Part shown: positions 42,799 through 51,966 of the stretch, piece after piece | Layout of the letters: each line of letters begins with the position of its first letter | How positions within the stretch are numbered: the stretch's first letter is position 1 | Position numbers and translations under genes: made by a program | Assembly: GCF_022921095.1 (NCBI RefSeq) | Contig: NZ_CP095053.1 | Coordinates: forward strand, 1,344,501-1,408,500 | Source: Hymenobacter aerilatus | GTDB lineage: Bacteria; Bacteroidota; Bacteroidia; Cytophagales; Hymenobacteraceae | DNA length: 64,000 bases | Reading direction: 5' to 3' | The notes under the pieces: model-generated | What the model was told of the DNA's origin: nothing | Database searches by the model: none | What the model saw: the letters and a program-made list of their open reading frames with translations, nothing else

Positions 42799-43651
42799 AT
42801 AGTTTGTACCCCTTATACCCCTTGGCAAATTCCTCTGAGGGAATAGGCTGGTTGGCAACGATATTCGAAAACTCAAACCGCTCAAATAGGCCTTTGTCGT
42901 CGAGCACCTCTACTACGAGCGGTAGCATGAGCTTTTGATCGATGCAGACCGTAGTGCGCCGGCCATAACTGTTGGGCACCTGTATGGTTTTGCCGGCTGG
43001 CACGGGCTTTTCATACGACAAGTCGTTGCGCTCCACAATCCGAAACTCGCCGCCGCCGAACTTATTGGCAATCTGCGTCAGGGTTTCGGCTTTGGTGGGT
43101 GTGTAGGACACGTACCGGAACTGCGGGAAGCTGGAACGCAACACGTGGCACGGCCGGCCGGCTACGATAGTGTCGCCGGTGTAGCGGAAGGAGCGCTCAA
43201 AGGCGCGGTCCTGGCGCTGGGTTGAGCCGCGAATGATACCGGAAATGCTCCCGAAACCGGCGTCGAGCAGGCTGTGGTGCTGGTCGCGGCGCATGAGTGT
43301 GCCGTTAGGGTCCAGGTTGAGCGTCACGTAGGGGAAGCTATTGGGGTACACCCAGGCGTCGCCACCATTTTGGCCCGTCACCCACAGCGCTTCAATGCCT
43401 TTTTGGTTGCGCAAATACACCCGTAGGGGGCTGCTGGTGAGCTTCAGCGTGGATTGAGCCGTCACGTATTTGCCCTCCACCCGCTCCTTGGCCCGCACCG
43501 TGCAGCGCAGTGTCTTGAGGTTGTCAATGGAGGTACTAAGATGGCTCAGCAACTGCTCGGTCGTGAGCTTGTCGGTAGGGGTGGGGGTAGCCGCCAGGGT
43601 AGTAAGGAGAAGCGTGGCTGCTAGCATAGCCCGCCCAATAGTACGCATCAT
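42797..43651 (-). CDS. Exported DUF1571 protein with embedded LysM-like segment
   Basis: 284 residues with an N-terminal signal peptide (IGRAMLAATLLLTTLAA). The body resembles DUF1571, a LolA-like beta-fold: TLRCTVRAKERVEGKY, SPLRVYLRNQKGIEALWV, DAWVYPNSFP. Residues about 184-227 (TPTKAETLTQIANKFGGG to KTIQVPNSY) look like a LysM peptidoglycan-binding motif inserted in the fold. It might be a cell-wall-associated carrier or sensor; function unknown. The frame is open 20 codons upstream, but the signal peptide fixes the start at one of two adjacent ATGs. Confidence 0.75.
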   Translation of the reverse strand: MMRTIGRAMLAATLLLTTLAATPTPTDKLTTEQLLSHLSTSIDNLKTLRCTVRAKERVEGKYVTAQSTLKLTSSPLRVYLRNQKGIEALWVTGQNGGDAWVYPNSFPYVTLNLDPNGTLMRRDQHHSLLDAGFGSISGIIRGSTQRQDRAFERSFRYTGDTIVAGRPCHVLRSSFPQFRYVSYTPTKAETLTQIANKFGGGEFRIVERNDLSYEKPVPAGKTIQVPNSYGRRTTVCIDQKLMLPLVVEVLDDKGLFERFEFSNIVANQPIPSEEFAKGYKGYKL

Positions 43652-43719
43652 AGGAAAAGTAGGAAACGAAACAGGGATGCGCCCTCCGTGCACAAACCGC
43701 GCCGAACCCACTGCAGCTG

Positions 43720-44019
43720 TTAGTTGAGGCTAATGCGTGGAAAACGAAACGTATTGCTATCAAAAATAAACAACTCGTGTATCTCTATGCGCCAGAAATA
43801 GGGGTAGAGCGGCAACTGTTCCAGCACGGCCCGTGCCTCATCCGCATCCTTGCTGTTGATGGTAATCCAGCCCTGCCGATAATCGGCGCTGATAGCATAG
43901 GTCTCAAAAACGCTTTCATCCAACAGCTGACTGACCAACGCCCGATGACTGGGAATCAGGGCGGTGAAATCATCTGTAAACCGCAATGGAAGTGAGAGCG
44001 TGACGATGAATTTTGGCAT
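43720..44019 (-). CDS. Small YciI/muconolactone-isomerase-like protein
   Basis: 99 residues. The pattern MPKFIVTLSLP, then a helix, then a second beta-alpha-beta half fits the dimeric alpha/beta-barrel (ferredoxin-like) fold of YciI-type proteins. I see no certain catalytic residues. It lies 68 bp upstream of the DUF1571 gene on the same strand. Function unknown. Confidence 0.6.
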   Translation of the reverse strand: MPKFIVTLSLPLRFTDDFTALIPSHRALVSQLLDESVFETYAISADYRQGWITINSKDADEARAVLEQLPLYPYFWRIEIHELFIFDSNTFRFPRISLN

Positions 44020-44125
44020 GGAACGCGAATAATAACCTAAGCCGGCTAAACGGTACTATTTCGAGAAAGTTGGGTTTACGCCAGAACCACGCAACTTTTT
44101 AGCGGTAATTGTAGAATAGAAAGGC

Positions 44126-44881
44126 ATGCACTTCTCTATCATCACCCCGACCCGCAACCGTCGGCAGTATTTGCCCGAAGCCATCGAGAGCGTCCGCGCT
44201 ACCGTTTCGGCCCCCATCGATTTTTCCTACGAGCACCTGATCAACGAGCTAGCCAGCGACGACGACACCGCGGCCTACCTCGAAGAGCTAGCCTCCCAGG
44301 ACGGCCCGCCGTTGCGCTACTGGAAACAGCCCGAAAAAATGATGCCCGGCCCTGCCCGCAACCAGATCATCCGCGAGGCACAGCCCGGCGGCTGGCTCGT
44401 GCCCCTCGACGACGACGACGTGATGTTGCAACGCAACCTCTACCACTACGCCGACCTCATCCAGCAGAACCCTCAGCAGCCCTGGTTTGTGGCCGACTTC
44501 CTGCGCATGGACGAGGAACGCCGCTACATGCTGCGCGAAGACTACTACGCCTGGAAATTTGACACGCCCACAGACATGTTGCGCGCCATTTTTCGGGCCG
44601 AAAACTTCATCCAGGGCAACGTGTGCTACTCGCACGAGTTATTTGATCAGGTAGGCGGCTACAGCGAAGACATTGAAATGGCCGAAGACTTAGAGCTGTA
44701 TGTGCGCTTTCTGCTGGCCGGCCACCTGCCCCTCCTTTCGCCCCATATCAGCCACCTGCACCGTTTTCACACCAACAACATCAGCATAGGCGTAGACGCC
44801 GAAAAGCACGGCAACGACCTGCGTGTCATCTACGACCTGCACGCAGCCGAGCTAGGCAAGCTGGGAATTGAACGGCCGTAG
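44126..44881 (+). CDS. Glycosyltransferase family 2
   Basis: 251 residues, GT-A fold. N-terminal FSIITPTRNRRQYLPEAIESV is the nucleotide-sugar-binding start; D95-D98 in VPLDDDDVM is the metal-binding DxD; NVCYSHELFDQVGGYSEDIEMAEDLELYVRFL contains the ED catalytic-base motif of the family. Probably cytosolic or membrane-associated and transfers one sugar, but donor and acceptor cannot be told. It stands apart from other glycan genes and is followed 47 bp later by a deaminase gene. Confidence 0.88.
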   Translation: MHFSIITPTRNRRQYLPEAIESVRATVSAPIDFSYEHLINELASDDDTAAYLEELASQDGPPLRYWKQPEKMMPGPARNQIIREAQPGGWLVPLDDDDVMLQRNLYHYADLIQQNPQQPWFVADFLRMDEERRYMLREDYYAWKFDTPTDMLRAIFRAENFIQGNVCYSHELFDQVGGYSEDIEMAEDLELYVRFLLAGHLPLLSPHISHLHRFHTNNISIGVDAEKHGNDLRVIYDLHAAELGKLGIERP

Positions 44882-44928
44882 AGAGGTTAATCACTACACT
44901 AGCCTCAGCAGCAAGACCCGTGGACAAT

Positions 44929-45423
44929 ATGCTCACCGAAACTGACCTCCAGCACCTGCACCATTGCTTGGCGCTGGCTACCGAAGCACTACAAGCTGGC
45001 GATGAGCCGTTTGGCTCTATTCTGGTCAGTGCCGAAGGTGAGGTGCTAGCGCAGGCACGCAACCGCGTCAATGAGCTTACTGGTCTTGCGCATCCCGAAA
45101 TTGAGCTAGCGCACTGGGCCGCAGTACACCTGGCGCCCACCGAGCGCGCCACCACCACCATGTACACCAGCGGCGAGCATTGCCCCATGTGCGCTGCTGC
45201 CCACGGGTGGGTAGGGCTAGGGAAAATCGTGTATCTCAGTTCCGCTCAGCAGCTCAGTGAATGGCTAGCGGAAATAAATGCACCCGCCGCACCCATTGAG
45301 TTCATGCCGGTACAGCAACTTATCAAATCCGTCAGCGTAGCCGGCCCGGCCGATGGTGAACTGCTCCAGGCAGTGAAAGACCTGCAAGTGACCTACCACT
45401 CCGCTCGGCCAAAAGTAGGGTAG
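44929..45423 (+). CDS. Nucleoside/nucleobase deaminase, CDA fold, with HPE zinc motif
   Basis: 164 residues of the TadA/guanine-deaminase-like cytidine deaminase superfamily. The catalytic motif is H55-P-E57 where most members have HAE, with C85-P-M-C88 as the other zinc ligands, and EPFGSILV before them. The probable reaction is hydrolytic deamination of a purine or pyrimidine base or nucleoside. A GTG three codons upstream is open, but the ATG is preferred. It ends at a strong terminator shared with the S46 peptidase gene. Confidence 0.78.
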   Translation: MLTETDLQHLHHCLALATEALQAGDEPFGSILVSAEGEVLAQARNRVNELTGLAHPEIELAHWAAVHLAPTERATTTMYTSGEHCPMCAAAHGWVGLGKIVYLSSAQQLSEWLAEINAPAAPIEFMPVQQLIKSVSVAGPADGELLQAVKDLQVTYHSARPKVG

Positions 45424-45439
45424 GGCGCTGGGCTACCCA

Positions 45440-45485
45440 ACACGCAAAAGGCGGCGCCGGACTATGCCGGCGCCGCCTTTTGCGT
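45440..45485. terminator. Bidirectional rho-independent terminator
   Basis: ACGCAAAAGGCGGCGCCGG and CCGGCGCCGCCTTTTGCGT form a long GC-rich stem between convergent genes. Confidence 0.9.
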
Positions 45486-45498
45486 AATAATAAAGAGC

Positions 45499-47748
45499 TT
45501 ACGCTTTCTGCTTCATTTTGCGCTCTTTTGCCTTTTTCATCTTCCCTTCCTTCGCGGGTTTGCCTTCGGCTTCGGGCTTGCCTACTAGGGTCATTTCCTG
45601 AATGAGGCGCGTGGCACCGGCGTATTTATCCACCACAAACAGCATGTAGCGCACGTCGAGAGTGATGTTGCGTACTTGGTTGGGGTCGAACATGATATCG
45701 GACATGGTGCCTTCCCAGTTACGGTCGAAGTTGGTGCCGATCAGCTCACCGCGGCCGTTGATAACGGGCGAACCGGAGTTGCCGCCCGTGGTGTGGTTGG
45801 TGGCAATGAAAGCCACTGGCACAGTGCCATCCACAGCATATTGCCCGTAGTCTTTCTTCTGATACAACTCTGCAAGGCGGGCTGGCACCTGGAAATCAGG
45901 ATTCGTGGGGTCGGCTTTTTCCATGATGCCGTCGAGGGTAGTGTAGTAGGCGTACTGCACGCCGTCGCGGGGCTCGTAGCCGGCTACCTGGCCGTAGGCC
46001 ACGCGCAGGGTAGAGTTGGCATCGGGGTAGAACTTCTTATCGGTCTGCATCTGGCGCAGGCCGGCAATGTAGGTGCGCGACAACAGCGTGATGTTGTCGT
46101 TGGCAATTTGGTAGGGCGGCAGAATGTTGGCCCGGTAATTCGTTACAATAGCTGAGGCCAGCTGGTAAGCGGGGTCGTTGGTGAGGGCCGTCACGTTGCC
46201 TTTAGCCACTTCGTCCAACACGGCCGTAGCACTTTCCGGCGTCGTAAGCTTCGATTTGCTGTAGAGCTGCTCGGCGTAGGCGGTCCATCCGTTTTTGCCT
46301 GCATACTGCTTCTGCAACGCCTTCACGTAGTCGGGCAGCAGGGTAGGGGGCGTGTTTTCGGCGTATAAGGCCAGTAGGGCGGCTGCCACTTTCTGGTCGG
46401 TGGGCTTGCTGTAATTCTTGAAAAAGCCATTCACACCATTTCTGGCCTTCTGCACGGCGGCCGTGCGGTCAGCGGTATTTTTGGCGTCGGCCAGGGGTAG
46501 GAGGCTATTGGCGTATAGCATCAGCTCGATACCTAAAGCAGCTTCGGTCACATAGTCGCGAGCCAGCGACACATCACGCTCGGCGCGGTAGTTCTTCTCC
46601 ATTTCGGGTAGCAAGCCCGCGTAGGCGGCGCGGCGCGCGGCATCACCCTGGGTGGACCACTGCTGGAAACGAGCTTCTTGCTCCTGCTTGCGCGTCACGG
46701 CGTCGAGGCGCTTGAGGCCACGCATTTCGCCCTGCCATTTTTTCCAGTAGTTGGCCAGCGAAGCATACTTGGCGGCGTACTGAATCCGGACTTTATCCGA
46801 AGCCTTCATGTCAGCATCCAGGATTTGCAGCTTGGTGTCGCGCACCTTCACCTTAGCCGGGTCCGAGAGAGAATAGATTTCATCTACCCCCCACGAGGTC
46901 AGGTACTCGTTGGTGCGGCCAGGAAAGCCGAACACCAACGTAAAATCGCCGGGCTTGATGCCGCTGAGCGAAATAGGCAAGTGGTGGCGGGGCTTGAAGG
47001 GCTTGTTTTGGGGCGAGTAGGGAGCCGGCTTGTTGTCGGGGCCAGCATAGATGCGGAACAGGGAGAAGTCGCCGGTGTGGCGGGGCCACATCCAGTTGTC
47101 GGTGTCGCCGCCAAACTTGCCGATGCTGCTCGGCGGAGCGCCTACTAGGCGCACATCCTCAAATACCTCCGTTACAAATAAATAATACTCATTGCCGCCA
47201 AACATGGGCCGCACAAAGGCGCGGTAGTGCGTGCCTTGCACGGCTGCTTGGGCCACCTGCTGGCTGTGCTGCTGCACTAGCCGCTCGCGGGCATCTTCCG
47301 CAATGCCAGTGGCGGGCACATCTTGCAACACTTGCTTGGTCACGTCCTCCATCCGCACAATGAAGGTAGCGGTGAGGCCCTGGTTGGGCAGTTCCTCGCT
47401 GGGCGACATGGCCCAGTAGCCGTTGGTGAGGTAGTCTTTCTCCACCGACGAGTGGCTTTGGATGGAGCTGTAGCCGCAGTGGTGGTTGGTGAGCAGCAGG
47501 CCTTGGTCGGAAATGATTTCGCCGGTGCAGCCACCGCCGAACTGCACCACGGCGTCTTTCAAGCTGCCTTTGTTGACGCTGTAAATGTCTTCGGCCATCA
47601 GTTTCAGGCCTTTTTGCCGCATGTCGGCTTCGTTGAGTTGCTTGAGCAGCAGGGGCAACCACATGCCTTCATCGGCACGGGCGGAGGGTAGGAAAGAAAG
47701 GAGCGTAAGGGCCAGCAGCGCCAGCCGATTGGGAATGGGCATGAACAA
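45499..47748 (-). CDS. S46-family dipeptidyl peptidase, DPP11-like
   Basis: 749 residues with signal peptide (LALLALTLLSFLPSARA) and mature start at DEGMWLP, typical of S46. Catalytic triad: H90 in TNHHCGY, the Asp in MWPRHTGDF, and S658 in GGNSGSP. The residue 18 positions after the catalytic Ser is R676 (NFDRNW). In Porphyromonas enzymes this position is Arg in DPP11 (Asp/Glu at P1) and Gly in DPP7 (hydrophobic P1), so acidic P1 specificity is predicted. It releases dipeptides in the periplasm. The last 25 or so residues are a Lys-rich tail not seen in the well-known enzymes. A -7 box lies 20 bp upstream. Confidence 0.92.
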   Translation of the reverse strand: MFMPIPNRLALLALTLLSFLPSARADEGMWLPLLLKQLNEADMRQKGLKLMAEDIYSVNKGSLKDAVVQFGGGCTGEIISDQGLLLTNHHCGYSSIQSHSSVEKDYLTNGYWAMSPSEELPNQGLTATFIVRMEDVTKQVLQDVPATGIAEDARERLVQQHSQQVAQAAVQGTHYRAFVRPMFGGNEYYLFVTEVFEDVRLVGAPPSSIGKFGGDTDNWMWPRHTGDFSLFRIYAGPDNKPAPYSPQNKPFKPRHHLPISLSGIKPGDFTLVFGFPGRTNEYLTSWGVDEIYSLSDPAKVKVRDTKLQILDADMKASDKVRIQYAAKYASLANYWKKWQGEMRGLKRLDAVTRKQEQEARFQQWSTQGDAARRAAYAGLLPEMEKNYRAERDVSLARDYVTEAALGIELMLYANSLLPLADAKNTADRTAAVQKARNGVNGFFKNYSKPTDQKVAAALLALYAENTPPTLLPDYVKALQKQYAGKNGWTAYAEQLYSKSKLTTPESATAVLDEVAKGNVTALTNDPAYQLASAIVTNYRANILPPYQIANDNITLLSRTYIAGLRQMQTDKKFYPDANSTLRVAYGQVAGYEPRDGVQYAYYTTLDGIMEKADPTNPDFQVPARLAELYQKKDYGQYAVDGTVPVAFIATNHTTGGNSGSPVINGRGELIGTNFDRNWEGTMSDIMFDPNQVRNITLDVRYMLFVVDKYAGATRLIQEMTLVGKPEAEGKPAKEGKMKKAKERKMKQKA

Positions 47749-47767
47749 TAATTGGGTGAACGAAACC

Positions 47768-47775
47768 CAAAAATA
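47768..47775 (-). promoter_or_regulatory. -7 box for the S46 peptidase
   Basis: TATTTTTG on the minus strand (TAnnTTTG), 20 bp upstream of the first Met. Confidence 0.4.
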
Positions 47776-47940
47776 CGGGTTTTTGCCCGCCCGCCCCGTA
47801 CGCTAAGTCAACGAAACCGAGCGCAAACACCGCCGAAGTAATGCTCGAAACCGACGGTAGCATGAGCGTTATGCAACGCTCCGACCAACCGCAGCCCGCC
47901 TCAGTGCTAGAAATTGGGCAGGGTAGGCAGATGCAAAAGT

Positions 47941-48040
47941 GTCCTCCTGAATGCAGTGAAGGACCTTCTCACGCGAGAACGAGTCGTTGGTACGAGTATC
48001 GTTCTCGCGTGAGAAGGTCCTTCACTGCATTCAGGAGGAC
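47941..48040. repeat. Family B hairpin, perfect 40-bp arms
   Basis: Arms 47941-47980 and 48001-48040 are exact reverse complements with a 20-nt loop. The ends read GTCCTCCTGAATGCAG, a variant of the usual CATCCTGAGC end. It sits just past the stop of the DUF1232 gene, in a 300-bp gap that holds no other gene I can see. Confidence 0.93.
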
Positions 48041-48047
48041 AGATAGT

Positions 48048-48545
48048 TTACGAGTGGCCCAGCTCTGCCACGGCGGGCAGCTCTTTGTTGGGGCGAGCGG
48101 GCTCGTGGGCATCTTCGGCTACCTTAGCGGAAGTTTCTTCCCACGATTTGAAGTGCTCCAGCTCTTGGCGGAAGCGTTCCATAAACCAGGCAATCAGCGC
48201 TGCATCGTCCAGAAAGCCCAACACGGGTAGGGCGTCGGGCACTAAATCAATTGGCGACAATACGTAGAGCAGTACCGCCAGCCCCGATATGGCAGTCGTT
48301 TTGGAAAGCTCGCGGTAGGACCCATTGATGAAGGCTGTAACCAGTCGAATCAGCAGCCGGCCCACGTCAATCACCTGTTGAATGGGGCCTTTCTTGCTGT
48401 CCTGATCGTCCAGCTTTTGCGCTACGTCGTGCAGAGCAGTAGCCACCAGAAAGGGCTTGCCCAGCATCCTGGTAGCACGCCCTATGAAAGCAGAGAATAC
48501 GGCGTTTTTAGCGATGTTAAAACCTTTTTCGGCAAGTGTAGCCAT
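48048..48545 (-). CDS. DUF1232 (YkvA-like) membrane protein
   Basis: 165 residues. The DUF1232 core is LAVLLYVLSPIDLVPDALPVLGFLDDAALIAWFM, with the SPIDLVPD and GxxDD signature and a hydrophobic hairpin. Function of the family is unknown; members are small membrane-associated proteins. The frame stays open for 27 more codons, but that extension runs through the terminator of the upstream gene, so the start at MATLAEKGFN is preferred. Confidence 0.85.
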   Translation of the reverse strand: MATLAEKGFNIAKNAVFSAFIGRATRMLGKPFLVATALHDVAQKLDDQDSKKGPIQQVIDVGRLLIRLVTAFINGSYRELSKTTAISGLAVLLYVLSPIDLVPDALPVLGFLDDAALIAWFMERFRQELEHFKSWEETSAKVAEDAHEPARPNKELPAVAELGHS

Positions 48546-48620
48546 GAGGAAGGAGGTAAGAAAGTGAGAGTACGAATGCATGTACGTAGCCCTTCCGGTC
48601 GCCGTTGTATCAGGCAGCGG

Positions 48621-48662
48621 GCACAAAAAGAGCCCGCCGAAACCGGCGGGCTCTTTTTGTGC
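48621..48662 (-). terminator. Terminator of the secreted nuclease gene
   Basis: GCACAAAAAGAGCCCGCCG and CGGCGGGCTCTTTTTGTGC, a perfect stem 17 bp beyond the stop. Confidence 0.9.
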
Positions 48663-48678
48663 GGTAGCGTGGGTAGGG

Positions 48679-51600
48679 CTATTGCTTGATGAAGCGCTTC
48701 ACGTACGTCTGCGTACCGCCATTCACCTGGATGATGTACACCCCAGCTTTCAGCTGGCTCAGGCCTTTATTTAGCTGCTGATTCAACTGTTCCAGCGAGC
48801 CGGTGCCCATGGCCACCTGGCGGCCATCTACCGATAACACGCGCAGATGCAGTGTTTTAGCTGCTGGCTCGGGAAGATTCAGGCGGATGGCGTTGGTCAC
48901 TGGGTTAGGATACACCTCTACCTGGCGGTTGGCCGCGGCGTTTTTGGTGGGCGTCGTTACCCCAAAGGTATAGCGTGTCTGCACGGGGTAGTGGTCCGTA
49001 GTGGTATTCCCGTAGTTGGTTACTAAGTTGGCTACGCTCGTCAGAATTTCGGTTGAGTTGGGCACTACCAACGACTCCGTAGCTTTGGTAACGATAACGT
49101 GGTCAATCACATCATTATAACCTACGGTAGAGCGTTGGCCGGCCAGGCTTAGGGGAAGCGTTAGGGCAGTGTAGTTGGCCACGTCGGTCGTGAAGGCGCT
49201 GTACGACGTAGCCGTCGTGTTGAGGCCCGTGGTGATAGTTTGGTCGAGGTCGTCGTTGAAATCACCCAGGATAATCACATTCTTTCCCTTGTAGTTGGCG
49301 TCCAGCGCAGCCTTCAGGCCATCGGCCGCATTTTTCCGCCGCTCATACGAGGTAGACGTGGGGCTGGTGTTGGCTTTGGCATGAATCAGAACGAAGGTGA
49401 AATGCTGGGTGGCACCATTCAGGGTTACGTCGGCATCGAGTAGGTAGGGGAAGCGCCCCGACGACCAATAGTTGAACTCGGGGCAATTCTCGGCCTGCGT
49501 GCAGCGGAACAGCGACGAAATAACTACATTCTTGAAAATATTGGTGTTATACACAAACGCCAGCTTCTGCGCGGTGGCATAGTCCGGATCCTGCGCGTTA
49601 TCAGCATACGAGCCGAAGTCCGACACGCGGTAGGTATAGCCGCCGCCCGGCAGCTGCCGCACGATGGGGCCCAGGCGAGCCGTATCCACTACTTCCACCA
49701 AGCCATAGATGTCGGCCTTCAGTGAGTTAAGAATAGTGCGCACGTTGGTTTGTTGCTGGTCTTTGTTGCTCGGACCATTTTGCGTCGAGCCAAACCACTC
49801 CACGTTCCAGTTTACTACTTCCAGCGTGTTGGCCGTGTTGTAGGTATTGCCCGATAGTGTTACTGTAATCGACGGAGCATTGGTCGAAGCCAGGGCCAAG
49901 CTACCGGTGTAGCTCTGCTGGTTCTGCGTGGGGCGGAAGCGTACCGTCAGGGTTTTTGTTTGGTTGTTTGCTTCTTCTACCGTGTAGGTAGCCGAGTTGC
50001 CGAACGTGGTACCATCCTTCGACACTTGGAAAGCGGCGCCGGTGGCCGTCACCGTGAAAGGCGCCGTCAGGTTGCGCGGGGTTACCGTGAAGGTTTGCGT
50101 AGCTGTAGCATTCGCTGCCACGTAGCCAAAATCCAGGCTGCGAGTAGTCGTGGCCAGGGCAGGTGCGGGTGGGGTAGCCGAGTTCGTCAGGCTAATGTCG
50201 TCCAGCGTCCAGCGTGCACTTTCCTCATCCGAAGAGGTATACACGAAGGCTACGTACGTCGTCTGGCTTTTGTACTCGCTCAGGTCCACGCCAGCGGTTT
50301 GCGTCCAGGCATCGGAGCCAATGGCGGGGAAGCTCACATCCAGATCCGTCCAGGTTACGCCGGTAGCCAGCGGGTTGCCCGTGCCGGAATAGTTCGTCGA
50401 AACGCGCAGTTTCAGGGGAGGCCCGTTGAAAGCTGTCCGGCTCCAGAACGAGAAGAGAGGGTAGGCAAAGGAAGAGGTATTGAAGGCCGGCGAGATAAAC
50501 CAGTCTTCGTTCGGAACGCTCACACTATTTGCGAAACCGTTGATCTGCACACCGTTGGGCTTGCTGGCTTTGCCGGTGGCATCGGCGGCATCGCGCCCGA
50601 AGGTGGTGCAGGCCCAGGTCTGCGCGCCGGTCACGCTATACTGCGCCCAGCCACCCAGTGCGGCCGTACACTCATCAAAATTGAACACCAGGTTGTTGGG
50701 GTCGACGCCTGTGCCGGTTACTGCCACGCTTTGGTTGGCAGCACCAGGTGAGGTATGCGTAATCGTGCCCGATACGGGCCCAGCCACGGTCGGCGTGAAG
50801 CGCACGTGCACTGTTTGCGGCGTAGCTAGCTCAGCTACCGTGTAAGTCAGGGTAGAGCCAAAGGTGCCGGTAGCGGTTTTAGAAACGCTAAAACTCTCTG
50901 GAGCCGTGATGGTGGTAGTGCCCGTGAGGTTGGTGCCCGTGAGCGTGTAGCCAACCACGGTGGAGGGAGCAGCAAGGGTAACGCGGCCAAAGCCCAGGCC
51001 ATTCGGAAGTACCGTCAGGGTAGGCGCGTTGGGGGCCGTGGTGTTCCAGGTCAGTGCAAAATCATCAATGGCCGAGGTAGGCCGGTTGCCACCCTCGCCA
51101 GTGCTGGAGTTGCCCGAAGTCGTGAGCGTTACAATGCGAATCCAGACCGGGCCAGTCTGGTTATCCAACTGGCTGCCGAAATCAACCGCAATGTCTTTGC
51201 TACCGAAAATCTTGTCGCCTGTGGTAGCAGAGCTACCCACCGTGGTAAAAGTAGTGGGGTTGCTACCAATACCATAGTCTACCTGCCAAGTGGTGATACG
51301 CGGCGAGGAGGCATCCAATGACTGGAGTTTAAAGCGTAAGGCAAAATTGGTTTTGGCGGTTGTATTATCAATTTGAAAAACGAATGCCCCGCCAGGATTG
51401 CCTAGTGAGGTGGTCTGCCGGATGCCCAGGGCGCGGTTGGTAGCCGCCGCCTGCTCCGCAGACGTTGCGGTGCTGGTGAGGCCGCTGGTGCCGGAGGCAT
51501 AGTTATAAAAACCGCCGGAGGTTGTATTCCACGACGTAGGCGATGCTGGAGCGGCGGTAGTACCAAGTGTAGCAGGTGTGCCGAGTGCAGTAGCCGATGC

Positions 51601-51765
51601 ACCTGTGCGTACGCTGAAACCTGTTGGCAATCCGTTGGCAAGCTGATCGAAATTCTCCGTATAGGGGCTGTTACCCAGCGTTGCCTGCGCCGTGGCACTG
51701 CCGATGCCGCATAGCAAGGCTAAAGCCGTTGCGGCGCTTCGTATCCTTAGTAAAGAGTGTTTCAT
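48679..51765 (-). CDS. Secreted endonuclease/exonuclease/phosphatase-family protein with type IX secretion signal
   Basis: 1028 residues. Signal peptide (MKHSLLRIRSAATALALLCG), then repeated beta-sandwich and choice-of-anchor-like domains to about 640. The EEP (DNase I-like) domain spans about 648-935: WNVEW, E691, GDFND (D835, N837) and terminal D924-H925, which are the metal and catalytic residues. Residues about 948-1028 form a type A T9SS C-terminal domain (VYPNPVTN, GVYIIQVNGG, KRFIKQ). Probably an extracellular or surface nuclease, or phosphodiesterase. Single gene with its own -7 box and terminator. Confidence 0.9.
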   Translation of the reverse strand: MKHSLLRIRSAATALALLCGIGSATAQATLGNSPYTENFDQLANGLPTGFSVRTGASATALGTPATLGTTAAPASPTSWNTTSGGFYNYASGTSGLTSTATSAEQAAATNRALGIRQTTSLGNPGGAFVFQIDNTTAKTNFALRFKLQSLDASSPRITTWQVDYGIGSNPTTFTTVGSSATTGDKIFGSKDIAVDFGSQLDNQTGPVWIRIVTLTTSGNSSTGEGGNRPTSAIDDFALTWNTTAPNAPTLTVLPNGLGFGRVTLAAPSTVVGYTLTGTNLTGTTTITAPESFSVSKTATGTFGSTLTYTVAELATPQTVHVRFTPTVAGPVSGTITHTSPGAANQSVAVTGTGVDPNNLVFNFDECTAALGGWAQYSVTGAQTWACTTFGRDAADATGKASKPNGVQINGFANSVSVPNEDWFISPAFNTSSFAYPLFSFWSRTAFNGPPLKLRVSTNYSGTGNPLATGVTWTDLDVSFPAIGSDAWTQTAGVDLSEYKSQTTYVAFVYTSSDEESARWTLDDISLTNSATPPAPALATTTRSLDFGYVAANATATQTFTVTPRNLTAPFTVTATGAAFQVSKDGTTFGNSATYTVEEANNQTKTLTVRFRPTQNQQSYTGSLALASTNAPSITVTLSGNTYNTANTLEVVNWNVEWFGSTQNGPSNKDQQQTNVRTILNSLKADIYGLVEVVDTARLGPIVRQLPGGGYTYRVSDFGSYADNAQDPDYATAQKLAFVYNTNIFKNVVISSLFRCTQAENCPEFNYWSSGRFPYLLDADVTLNGATQHFTFVLIHAKANTSPTSTSYERRKNAADGLKAALDANYKGKNVIILGDFNDDLDQTITTGLNTTATSYSAFTTDVANYTALTLPLSLAGQRSTVGYNDVIDHVIVTKATESLVVPNSTEILTSVANLVTNYGNTTTDHYPVQTRYTFGVTTPTKNAAANRQVEVYPNPVTNAIRLNLPEPAAKTLHLRVLSVDGRQVAMGTGSLEQLNQQLNKGLSQLKAGVYIIQVNGGTQTYVKRFIKQ

Positions 51766-51796
51766 GGGAAAACGGATTGGTTGTAGAAAGGACGCA

Positions 51797-51804
51797 CAAA
51801 GGTA
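51797..51804 (-). promoter_or_regulatory. -7 box for the secreted nuclease gene
   Basis: TACCTTTG on the minus strand, 32 bp upstream of the ATG. Confidence 0.5.
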
Positions 51805-51908
51805 CCCGCAGCAGGTACGGTGCTATGTTAAGATAGTATTATCAAATATAACATTTCCTGAAGGAAGCCTTCTGTTATAAGCAACTGTCTGAGTATCAGA
51901 TAACGCAA

Positions 51909-51938
51909 AAACGCCGCTCCTGTCTAGAAGCGGCGTTA
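51909..51938 (-). terminator. Terminator at the end of the amidoligase cluster
   Basis: AAACGCCGCT and AGCGGCGTT stem 28 bp past the stop of the last ligase gene. Confidence 0.8.
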
Positions 51939-51966
51939 TTTGGTAACGGTATGCAAGGATAAAAAG

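Noticed and set aside
44920..44928. GTG start for the HPE deaminase
   Set aside because: Possible, but the ATG three codons later fits family length, and there is no ribosome-binding evidence for either.
48546..48626. N-terminal extension of the DUF1232 gene
   Set aside because: The extra codons pass through the terminator of the nuclease gene and are not like the family, so the inner ATG at 48545 was taken.
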